From NCBI GenBank assembly GCA_947627925.1, contig CANQXW010000009.1, positions 1 through 36,958 of the forward strand: a DNA stretch of 36,958 bases. The letters are read 5' to 3'. This document shows, piece by piece, positions 9,187 through 15,123 of this stretch (position 1 is the stretch's first letter; every line of letters starts with the position of its first letter). The position numbers were made by a program, and so were the translations under genes. The notes below the pieces were generated by a model. It was not told the origin of the DNA and did not search any database. It saw only the letters and a program-made list of their open reading frames with translations. Source of the DNA: an uncultured Bacilli bacterium (GTDB lineage Bacteria > Bacillota_I > Bacilli_A > RF39 > UBA660).

Positions 9187-9542
9187 CTATGGCCACCAAG
9201 AACATTTTATTTTATTTAGTGACCAAATTTATAAAAGGTTGCAAATACCGAAAAAAAGATTTTTCTCAGTTATTTATTTTGCCTACTAGATGTTTTATTA
9301 TTTTTATAGAGTAGTTTAATAATTTGGCCTAAACAAAAAAATGTTTAAAGAGTTAAACTAGAATAAATTAAAAGATTATATTTTACTTTGTCACATTAAA
9401 AAAGATAATTTTAGTTAAATAAAATTATTAATATTTAGGTCATTTTCATTATAATCATATCAATAAAACTACTGATAATCAACTCGACTCACTACACATT
9501 TAATTAAGGGTAGATGAGGGCTTTTATGGAGGCTGAATTAAC
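9187..9542. promoter_or_regulatory. 356-bp divergent intergenic region with promoter of the DGR target operon
   Basis: No ORF is supported here. A TATAAT box at 9450-9455 has only a weak -35 (TTAATA at 9428-9433). It would give a leader of about 85 nt before the GTG at 9543. GGAGG at 9528-9532 is the ribosome binding site, 10 nt before that GTG. Near the HTH gene start, GGCCACCAA and AGTGACCAA resemble each other and could be half-sites. No clear RNA structure was found. Confidence 0.5.
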
Positions 9543-10265
9543 GTGGACAAAAAGAAGTTCATTAAAAATTTAAATTATAGAAAAATTGCTTTAGGTCTTA
9601 TTGCAATTGCAGTAATTTCTTTAGTTGCTTGGGGTTTAAAAGACACTCATGCTTTTTATAGTACTAGTACAGAGTTAAAGGTATTTAGTACCACAATAGG
9701 CAATTTTGCTGGAGGTGGAGATACATCTACCTTAGAGAAGAATACCGACATTAATGTCTTATATTATGTTCAAGATATATTTAATACCACAAAATACAAT
9801 GTTGTAGCTAATGCTCCTGCAAATAGTAAACAATACAAATTAGATGAAAAGAGAAGCAATTGTATACCTAAAGAAAGTAGTAATTCAGGAGATACAGTAA
9901 GTTATAGTGATTATTCAATAGATGAGGCAACAGGAGAAGTAAAGCTAACAGTAACTGAAGATAAAATTCATCAAATAGTGTGCCGAATATATTATAGTTT
10001 TGAAATAGAGACATATGAAACATTTAATAGAGATGTAAATGTTGTAGCTTTAGTGGAATCAACAGAAGGAACAATCGTAACCATAAAAAATGGCAAAGCC
10101 TATTCTTTACAAGAAATACCTACTTCAGGATATAAAATAGGTAATGTTGAATGTACTAATAAAGATGAGGCAACAAAAACAAAGATTAATTATGAGAATG
10201 GTAATTTACAGGTAGATTATAAAGTAAAAGATTTATGTTATGTGTATTTTGATAAAGAGAGTTAG
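9543..10265 (+). CDS. membrane-anchored surface protein, partner of the DGR target
   Basis: No known family is assigned. It has a basic start, a membrane segment (about 14-32), then DTHAFYSTSTELKVFSTTIG, which recalls the region after the signal in TasA/camelysin-like proteins. Two similar modules follow, each with a cysteine near its start and another near its end before an aromatic strand (N-C-I-P ... V-C-R-I-Y-Y and V-E-C-T-N ... L-C-Y-V-Y-F). The start is GTG with GGAGG 10 nt upstream; an ATG at 9526 runs out of frame to a stop. The stop is 11 nt from the next ATG, so it is cotranscribed with the VR-bearing protein, which has the same module. Probably a structural or anchoring partner. 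Confidence 0.8.
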   Translation: MDKKKFIKNLNYRKIALGLIAIAVISLVAWGLKDTHAFYSTSTELKVFSTTIGNFAGGGDTSTLEKNTDINVLYYVQDIFNTTKYNVVANAPANSKQYKLDEKRSNCIPKESSNSGDTVSYSDYSIDEATGEVKLTVTEDKIHQIVCRIYYSFEIETYETFNRDVNVVALVESTEGTIVTIKNGKAYSLQEIPTSGYKIGNVECTNKDEATKTKINYENGNLQVDYKVKDLCYVYFDKES

Positions 10266-10276
10266 GAGTGAACGGA

Positions 10277-11536
10277 ATGAAGAGAAAAGTGTTTAGAAAT
10301 GTAGTAATAGCGTTATTGGTATTAGAAATACCGATGTTGTATCTAACATTTAGATCATATGCCAATAGAGATAAAGACATAAATAAAGTGAATTATAAAG
10401 AACAAGAAAATATTAAAACTAATAGTACATTAGCGTATTATCTAGATGGTGAACCTCAAGAAAATAGAAATAAATGGCCAACCGATTCACCTGATATCGC
10501 ATATTATAAAGCAGAGTGTTATGATGAAAACGATAGTCCAATAGAATCATCAGAAGTGGTAAGTTTTAATTATGAAGATCATACAGCAACAATAACAACC
10601 AAAAAGACCGTGTATTGTTCGTTATATTTTGCATCTAAAACATCACCAATAGGGGCATTAATATTAAATTCTGGTAATGATGGGAAAAAATATTTTGAAT
10701 CGGACGCAGACTTAACAGCTAGAAATAAAACAATAACAGGTAATTTTAAAGATGACTTAAGAAGATTTGTAGGTACATATAGTCAAGTAAAAAATAACTT
10801 TATCTGTTTTGGAACAGATAGTCAACAAACATGCAAAGACAATAAGGATACATACATGTATAGAATAATAGGAATAGATACAGAAGGAAGATTAAAAATA
10901 ATCAAAGCGACAAAATTAGTCCAAGGAAGCACAAGTACATTTCAATGGCATAATAGTTATAGTTCTGATATAACTTGGCCAAATTCAGATTTATATAAGA
11001 GATTAAATGGAAAAACCACAAATACATCATCATATCCAAATATATTTATAGGTAATGAGAAATATAATAGTTATATGTCAGACACAGAATGGACAAAATT
11101 AATAGATACGCCAAAATATTATATAGGAGATACAACATCAAGTAGTAATCCAACAGTATTTCAAAATGAAAAAAGTAAAGATTTAAGTGGAGAAAAAATA
11201 GGATTAATGTATTTAAGTGATTATTTATATGCAAATAAAGGTACAGCAGATACAAATAATTGGTTATTTATCCAAAATGGATTAAATAGAGCAAGCAACA
11301 CCCCAAGTGGATCAATTCCCCCAACAAATGATTATGAATGGACAATGACTAGGTATGGTAAGCACAGCAACGGCAATTACTATGCGTGGGATGTGCTTAA
11401 TAACGGGAGCGTGAACAACCCGATTTTGGACGATACGTATGCGGTTCGTCCAGTCTTCTATCTTTCATCCGAGATAACAATCACAGACGGTAACGGAGAT
11501 ATTGGAACTCCATATATAATTTCGGATGCGGCATAA
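10277..11536 (+). CDS. DGR target: membrane-anchored surface protein with variable C-terminal domain
   Basis: This protein is diversified by the retroelement. The ATG at 10277 is chosen because AGGAG (10264-10268) lies 8 nt upstream; an in-frame GTG at 10268 overlaps that site. Seen: a membrane anchor (about 9-26), a two-cysteine module (A-E-C-Y-D ... V-Y-C-S-L-Y-F) like those of the upstream protein, then a globular region from about 125. The C-terminal part (Y-R-I-I-G-I-D ... W-T-M-T-R-Y-G ... Y-A-V-R-P-V-F-Y-L) resembles surface domains of gut Firmicutes with a C-type-lectin or FGE-like fold, the usual scaffold for DGR variation. VR codes residues 359-395. The last 24 residues, T-D-G-N-G-D-I-G-T-P-Y-I-I, are constant. 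The ligand is unknown. Confidence 0.88.
   Translation: MKRKVFRNVVIALLVLEIPMLYLTFRSYANRDKDINKVNYKEQENIKTNSTLAYYLDGEPQENRNKWPTDSPDIAYYKAECYDENDSPIESSEVVSFNYEDHTATITTKKTVYCSLYFASKTSPIGALILNSGNDGKKYFESDADLTARNKTITGNFKDDLRRFVGTYSQVKNNFICFGTDSQQTCKDNKDTYMYRIIGIDTEGRLKIIKATKLVQGSTSTFQWHNSYSSDITWPNSDLYKRLNGKTTNTSSYPNIFIGNEKYNSYMSDTEWTKLIDTPKYYIGDTTSSSNPTVFQNEKSKDLSGEKIGLMYLSDYLYANKGTADTNNWLFIQNGLNRASNTPSGSIPPTNDYEWTMTRYGKHSNGNYYAWDVLNNGSVNNPILDDTYAVRPVFYLSSEITITDGNGDIGTPYIISDAA
11351..11461 (+). repeat. DGR variable repeat (VR)
   Basis: VR aligns with TR1 from AGGTATGG to TTCTAT. In the 78-nt core (from GCGTGG) it has nine substitutions, each at an A of TR1: seven of eleven Asn codons are changed (to Asp, Leu, Ser, Ile, Asp, Asp, Tyr) and one GAC becomes GTC. 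No non-A position differs in that core. The 3' end, GCGGTTCGTCCAG, is invariant and GC-rich, as expected for the initiation-of-mutagenic-homing element. At the 5' edge VR is 6 nt longer than TR1 and has two non-A differences. Confidence 0.93.
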
Positions 11537-11538
11537 AT

Positions 11539-11581
11539 AATCGCCTTGGAGGGCATATGGCCTCCGGGCGATTTCTTTTTT
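11539..11581 (+). terminator. strong terminator and hairpin after the DGR target gene
   Basis: AATCGCC (11539-11545) pairs with GGCGATT (11567-11573), with an inner GGAGG/CCTCC stem, followed by TCTTTTTTT. It is the most GC-rich hairpin in the window. It ends the surface-protein operon and separates it from the template RNA. DGR target sites are known to need a hairpin downstream of VR for efficient homing; this one is about 78 nt past VR, so a dual role is possible but unproven. Confidence 0.88.
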
Positions 11582-11610
11582 AGGGTTTTTAAAAAAATTT
11601 AAATAAATAT

Positions 11611-11638
11611 TTGAAATAATATTGTTTTAGTATATAAT
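11611..11638 (+). promoter_or_regulatory. promoter of template RNA 1
   Basis: TTGAAA (11611-11616) and TATAAT (11633-11638) with a 16-nt spacer lie just upstream of the TR1 unit and after a strong terminator. Template RNA therefore appears to have its own promoter. Start of transcription is expected near 11645, about 23 nt before TR1. Confidence 0.75.
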
Positions 11639-11644
11639 GATTTA

Positions 11645-11906
11645 TAGGTAATCTTGATATTAAAGTGAGGTATGGTTATAACGGCAATTCTAATGCGTGG
11701 AATGTGAATAATAACGGGAACGTGAACAACCCGAATTTGAACAATACGAATGCGGTTCGTCCAGACTTCTATAACTTGAATGAAAGTATGGTTAAGATTA
11801 TACTTTAGGGAAGATAGAAGACAAAGATTATCTAGGATGCATGTCCAAAATGAAAACAGAGATGGTAATCTTTACGAAGAAGCCTATTAACTCTGTTATT
11901 TTTTTT
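11645..11906 (+). ncRNA. DGR template RNA 1 (TR1 transcript)
   Basis: This non-coding unit is inferred from a promoter upstream, TR1 at 11668-11772, and a terminator made of AACAGAG (11855-11861) and CTCTGTT (11891-11897) followed by a T-run. DGR reverse transcriptases use such an RNA, with sequence on both sides of TR, to prime and template mutagenic cDNA. The flanks are shared nearly unchanged with the second unit; for example GGGAAGATAGAAGACAAAG lies just after the template in both. This supports a functional RNA rather than leftover coding sequence. Confidence 0.75.
11668..11772 (+). repeat. DGR template repeat 1 (TR1)
   Basis: 105 nt, direct orientation relative to VR and the RT gene. 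Read in the VR frame it is dominated by AAC/AAT codons, the signature of an adenine-mutagenesis template, since Asn codons give the widest amino-acid choice when A is randomised. Matches VR at all non-A positions in the 78-nt core ending at TTCTAT. Confidence 0.92.
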
Positions 11907-12004
11907 GACGAATTTTGTCGAAAAATTAGAAGTTTTGACAACGTTTGTCGAAAGTATTGCAATAAGAAAAAATATCGGTAAAATAGAGACCTCGAAAGCG
12001 AGGT
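11903..12004 (+). promoter_or_regulatory. operator-like repeats, promoter and RBS hairpin of the Rpn nuclease gene
   Basis: Two similar 21-nt boxes start at 11903 and 11933, exactly 30 bp apart. Each begins TTTTGAC and ends TTTGTCGAAA, and the second contains the dyad GACAA-CGT-TTGTC (11937-11949). Next come TTGCAA (11957-11962) and TAAAAT (11979-11984), spaced 16 nt. Then ACCTCG (11989-11994) and CGAGGT (11999-12004) form a 6-bp hairpin with an AAAG loop that buries the Shine-Dalgarno GAGG (12000-12003), 6 nt before the ATG. Confidence 0.7.
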
Positions 12005-12009
12005 GAACT

Positions 12010-12831
12010 ATGAATACAACTGAAGAAAAATATTATACATTGAAGTGTGACCGATTATTCAAATCAGCGATTGTGGATAATAATGACTATACAATTATGA
12101 ATAATATCTTGTCCGATATTTTAGATAGAGAAGTCCAAGTAAAAAGATATTATAATTCGGAATTGAAAGTCAAAAACAAAAAGAATAAAGAGAATAGATT
12201 AGATGTAGTCTTAGAAACAGAAGATGGAACATTTATTAGTTTAGAAGTTAATGGTAATTATGATAATCCAACCAAAAGAAGAAATTATATTTATTATTCA
12301 ATGTTGTATTCAGGGTTGCCATTAAGAGGATCAAAGAAAGGGGAAACAAAAGAAGTAATCCAAATAAATTTAAACTACAATGAAAGAAAGAATAAGCCAT
12401 TAAAAGAAGAGTATCTAATAATGAATAGAGAAGGAAATATTTTAATACAAAACTTTAAAATTATAAATGTGAATGTTGAAAGATATAAAGATACGTGGTA
12501 TGATAAAAATATCAAAGAAGATAGAAGACATATCTATCTAACAATGCTTGGGGCTAATAAAGAAGAGATAGAAGAGTTAGCCAAAATAGATAAAAAAATA
12601 AAAGAGGTGAGAGATAAAATGATAAGATTTAATGAAGATGGAACCATTACTAATGTATTAACGCCAGAAGAAGATGAGGAACTAATGAGAGCCTTAAGGG
12701 ATGAAGAAGCATATAATAATGGTGTCAAGGACACTGCCATTTCTATGGTAAAAGACAAAGTTCCTTTAAAAAAAGTGGCTCAATATACTAAATTAAGTAT
12801 CAAAGACTTAAAAAAATTAATAGTTAAATAA
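12010..12831 (+). CDS. Rpn-family PD-(D/E)XK nuclease / putative transposase-like protein
   Basis: It belongs by pattern to the recombination-promoting nuclease (Rpn/YhgA, PD-(D/E)XK) family. The start C-D-R-L-F-K-S-A-I-V-D-N is typical. Near residues 62-82, N-R-L-D-V-V-L-E-T-E-D-G-T-F-I-S-L-E-V-N supplies the Asp and Glu of the nuclease core, with Val-Asn where many relatives have Met-Gln. The C-terminus has the family's Glu/Lys helix and a short HTH-like tail (P-L-K-K-V-A-Q-Y-T-K-L-S-I-K-D-L). At 273 residues it is complete. It lies exactly between the two template units, with its own promoter, paired upstream boxes and an RBS hairpin, so expression looks tightly controlled. A link to DGR homing is inference. 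Confidence 0.85.
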   Translation: MNTTEEKYYTLKCDRLFKSAIVDNNDYTIMNNILSDILDREVQVKRYYNSELKVKNKKNKENRLDVVLETEDGTFISLEVNGNYDNPTKRRNYIYYSMLYSGLPLRGSKKGETKEVIQINLNYNERKNKPLKEEYLIMNREGNILIQNFKIINVNVERYKDTWYDKNIKEDRRHIYLTMLGANKEEIEELAKIDKKIKEVRDKMIRFNEDGTITNVLTPEEDEELMRALRDEEAYNNGVKDTAISMVKDKVPLKKVAQYTKLSIKDLKKLIVK

Positions 12832-12846
12832 AAAGACTAAATGCTT

Positions 12847-12852
12847 TATAAT
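12847..12852 (+). promoter_or_regulatory. promoter-like -10 box of template RNA 2
   Basis: TATAAT at 12847-12852 occupies the same position as the -10 box of unit 1, but the -35 (TTAAAT, 12824-12829, 17-nt spacer) is weak and lies over the end of the nuclease gene. Transcription may be weaker or may rely on readthrough from that gene. Confidence 0.5.
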
Positions 12853-12858
12853 AATTAT

Positions 12859-13125
12859 AGGTAATCTTGATATTAAAGTGAGGTATGGTTATAACGGTAG
12901 CAATTACCGTGCGCGGAATGTGAATAGTGACGGGACTGTGAACAACAACAATTTGAACAATACGAATGCGGTTCGTCCAGCCTTCTATAACTTGAATGAT
13001 AGTATGATTAAGGTTATACTTTAGGGAAGATAGAAGACAAAGATTATCTAGGATTAAATAATCCAAAACAAAAACAGAGATGGTATTCTTTACGAAGAAG
13101 CCTATTAACTCTGTTATTTTTTTTT
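12859..13125 (+). ncRNA. DGR template RNA 2 (TR2 transcript)
   Basis: A second copy of the template unit, collinear with unit 1 from the -10 box to the terminator (AACAGAG 13073-13079 with CTCTGTT 13109-13115 and a T-run). The flanks of TR2 are almost identical to those of TR1, while the template itself has diverged. Whether it is transcribed and used is not visible from the sequence. It may serve another target gene outside the window. Confidence 0.6.
12881..12988 (+). repeat. DGR template repeat 2 (TR2)
   Basis: 108 nt, direct orientation. It shares with TR1 the AAC/AAT-rich character and the invariant end (GCGGTTCGTCCAG, then TTCTAT). In the core it differs from TR1 at both A and non-A positions: TGG/CGG, AAT/AGT, AAC/GAC, AAC/ACT, CCG/AAC and GAC/GCC. 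It does not explain the VR in this window as well as TR1 does. Its AATTAC at the 5' side does match VR where TR1 does not. Confidence 0.8.
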
Positions 13126-13258
13126 AATTATCCAAAATAAAAAGCAAAATTTATTTAAAGATTTCTAATTTAATGATATAATTTGATTAGAATGGGAGTG
13201 ATAAATATTCAGAAACAATCAAAATTATTAGACATGCGACAAATTATTTAAGAAGAGG
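13126..13258 (+). promoter_or_regulatory. promoter region of the DGR avd-RT cassette
   Basis: This is the remaining part of the 427-bp gap that also holds TR2. TATAAT at 13177-13182 with a weak TTTAAA (13154-13159, 17-nt spacer) is the only promoter candidate before the four overlapping genes. A 19-codon frame (13192-13251) lies between it and the first gene; no function is claimed for it. Confidence 0.45.
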
Positions 13259-13648
13259 GTGGGAAAAATTAAAAATGATTATGTAGAATTAAGAAAATCA
13301 GGAAAATTTTATAATGTCTTTGGCGATGATGCCTTAGTGGTTCATTATCTAACAGGCTATAAAATTGTTGCGGAAAAAGGCGGAGTAGGATTTCCTGAAA
13401 CAGCTTATAATAAAGTTATAAATGCTTTAGAAGATGCTGAGGTAAATTACCGAGTTTATGAAAAAGAAGAAATAAAAGAAGAAAAAAATTTCAAGAAAAT
13501 TAATAATTATAAGGGAATATTAAAAAAGGGAATAAGTATTTTATCTATCGAAGAAAGATTTCAAAAAATCGAAAAAAAGATTAAAGGCTTAAATGCTAAA
13601 GAACTTGATCGGGTGCTTGAAGCAATAGAAGATGCAATATCGAACTGA
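13259..13648 (+). CDS. MutS domain I-like DGR accessory protein
   Basis: The first about 70 residues read like the mismatch-recognition domain I of MutS (K-S-G-K-F-Y-N-V-F-G-D-D-A, then G-F-P-E-T-A-Y-N-K-V-I-N-A-L-E, then V-N-Y-R-V-Y-E). The MutS ATPase and other domains are absent, and the rest is a Lys/Glu helix. Stand-alone MutS-like ORFs have been reported next to DGR reverse transcriptases; their role is unsettled. The start is uncertain. GTG at 13259 overlaps the purine-rich AGAAGAGGG, and an in-frame stop 27 nt upstream leaves no room for a longer form; a non-standard ATT at 13268 would be better spaced. It overlaps the Avd gene by 17 nt. Confidence 0.75.
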   Translation: MGKIKNDYVELRKSGKFYNVFGDDALVVHYLTGYKIVAEKGGVGFPETAYNKVINALEDAEVNYRVYEKEEIKEEKNFKKINNYKGILKKGISILSIEERFQKIEKKIKGLNAKELDRVLEAIEDAISN

Positions 13649-14012
13649 AAAATTTTTAATAATTAAAAATATGAAAAAATTTGTTTTGGGATTAGAAGTA
13701 ATGTTGACTAATTTTCCCAGAAAAGATTTTTTAAACAAAGATATGATATATAAAGATGCCTTAAAAATATTAGAATTAGTTTATACCGCTAATGAAATAG
13801 ATGATAGAGAGAAGAAAAAAGATTTACAAATTGAAATTTTAAGTAAACTTAATATGTTAGATTTTTATTTAGAAAGAGCTTATAAAAAAAGATATATTAA
13901 TGAAAAACAATGTTTAGCTAAATCAAATGAACTGGAACAAATATCGAGAATGGTTTATAAATGGATTAAAAATAGTCTAAATGAAAGTGAAAATACTGAT
14001 GAACAACTGTAA
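13632..14012 (+). CDS. avd: Avd-like DGR accessory variability determinant
   Basis: Avd binds the DGR reverse transcriptase and template RNA and is required for mutagenic cDNA synthesis. The 126-residue chain is almost wholly helical, with F-V-L-G-L-E-V-M-L-T-N-F-P-R-K-D, K-D-A-L-K-I-L-E-L-V-Y-T-A and L-N-M-L-D-F-Y-L-E-R-A-Y-K-K-R-Y-I. This fits the four-helix-bundle Avd/23S-IVP fold, whose usual length is about 120. A basic surface is expected, and Lys/Arg are frequent. It overlaps the upstream gene by 17 nt and the RT by 32 nt, indicating translational coupling. ATG at 13632 is used; Met at 13671 is an alternative. Assignment rests on pattern plus position beside a DGR-type RT. Confidence 0.85.
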   Translation: MQYRTEKFLIIKNMKKFVLGLEVMLTNFPRKDFLNKDMIYKDALKILELVYTANEIDDREKKKDLQIEILSKLNMLDFYLERAYKKRYINEKQCLAKSNELEQISRMVYKWIKNSLNESENTDEQL

Positions 14013-15123
14013 TTTAGAAAATGTTTTAAATTTATATGAGCAAGAAATATCCAAAAATGTTAAAAATAAACATAAGGTATTTATGTTTGAAAGAAATAAA
14101 TTTCAAAATATTGAGCATATAATCCATATTTTAAATAGTGGTATGTATGAAGGTGGACGTTATAATATTTTTTTAATTAAAGAGCCTAAGCATCGAATTG
14201 TGATGGCTTTGGATATTAGAGATAAAATAATTAATCATTTTATTGCTCGATATGTTTTAGAAAAAAAGTTATCTAAATATTTAGATGATCGAAATATTGC
14301 TACTAGAAAAGGAATGGGGACAGATTACGGAATTAAACTTTTAAAAAAATATTTAGAGTTAAATAAAAAGTATGGAACCTTTTATATTTTGAAATTAGAT
14401 ATAAGTAAATATTTTTATTCCATTGATCATGAAGTTTTAAAAGAGATGGTCAAAGATAAATTAACTAGTGAAGAGTTTAATTTTTTAAGTATTATTATTG
14501 ATAGTACGAATAAACCTTATGTTAATAGACGTATTGCTAATATTAAAGATAATTATTTAACTAAGCATCCAGAATTTACTAAAGAAGTATTAGCGCTACC
14601 ATATTATAATGAAGGTAAAGGGTTACCCATTGGAAATATGACTAGTCAATTTTTATCTATTTATTATTTATATGAATTAGATCATTATATTGTTCATAAT
14701 TTACATATTAAGCATTATATTCGTTATATGGATGATTTTGTTTTAATTCATCCTTCGAAAGCGGTTTTAGAAAATGCTAAAGATAAAATCGAAAAAATTT
14801 TAAATGAAAAGTATAAACTGAATTTAAATGCCAAGAAAACCAAGATTGTTAAATGTAATGAAGGCTTTTCTTTTTTAGGATATAATTATAAAGTTATAAA
14901 TAAGAAAACTATTGTGAAATTACGGCGAGAAGCTTATGAGAAAACTAAAAAAAGAGTTAAAAGAACCTATTATATGTATGAAAAAGGATTTATTGATTTT
15001 AATGCCGCTTTTTGCTCTATTATGTCTTATTGGTATAACCGTAAATATGGTAGCCAAATGAAAGTTAGAAGAGCTATTAATAAATATTGGTTTGAAAGGG
15101 TCCATTATGGGTTACAAAAATAG
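13981..15123 (+). CDS. DGR reverse transcriptase
   Basis: Copies template RNA into cDNA with adenine-directed errors. RT motifs appear in order: a basic N-terminal part; Y-I-L-K-L-D-I-S-K-Y-F-Y-S-I (motif A, Asp about 140); G-L-P-I-G-N-M-T-S-Q at 214-223; Y-M-D-D-F at 249-253 (catalytic pair); and G-F-S-F-L-G-Y later. The IGNxxSQ string instead of QGxxxSP separates DGR RTs from group II intron and retron enzymes and is linked to low fidelity. No maturase or endonuclease domain follows. Length of 380 fits the family. An alternative start at 13999 cuts the overlap with avd to 14 nt. The catalytic motifs are intact, so the enzyme should be active. Confidence 0.96.
   Translation: MKVKILMNNCNLENVLNLYEQEISKNVKNKHKVFMFERNKFQNIEHIIHILNSGMYEGGRYNIFLIKEPKHRIVMALDIRDKIINHFIARYVLEKKLSKYLDDRNIATRKGMGTDYGIKLLKKYLELNKKYGTFYILKLDISKYFYSIDHEVLKEMVKDKLTSEEFNFLSIIIDSTNKPYVNRRIANIKDNYLTKHPEFTKEVLALPYYNEGKGLPIGNMTSQFLSIYYLYELDHYIVHNLHIKHYIRYMDDFVLIHPSKAVLENAKDKIEKILNEKYKLNLNAKKTKIVKCNEGFSFLGYNYKVINKKTIVKLRREAYEKTKKRVKRTYYMYEKGFIDFNAAFCSIMSYWYNRKYGSQMKVRRAINKYWFERVHYGLQK

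Noticed and set aside
11645-13125. The template units as broken copies of the target gene's 3' end (pseudogenes)
   Set aside because: They do contain a readable frame ending in a stop, but the adenine-only differences, Asn-codon enrichment, own promoter and terminator, and the adjacent DGR RT fit templates better than decay.
11351-13125. CRISPR-like array from the repeated GCGGTTCGTCCAG blocks
   Set aside because: Only three copies at irregular, long spacing, with one inside a gene and no cas genes; the pattern is VR/TR.
11633-13125. Rpn gene plus flanking direct repeats as an insertion sequence
   Set aside because: The flanking copies are long template units in direct orientation, without terminal inverted repeats or a short target duplication. 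Rpn proteins are not classical IS transposases.
13192-13251. 19-codon ORF before the MutS-like gene as a leader peptide
   Set aside because: Codons are unremarkable and no attenuator structure follows; ATG position relative to purine tracts is poor.
13981-15123. Reverse transcriptase of a group II intron or retron
   Set aside because: Has I-G-N-M-T-S-Q rather than Q-G-x-x-x-S-P, no maturase or endonuclease domain, no intron RNA and no msr/msd-like structure seen; Avd-like neighbour present.
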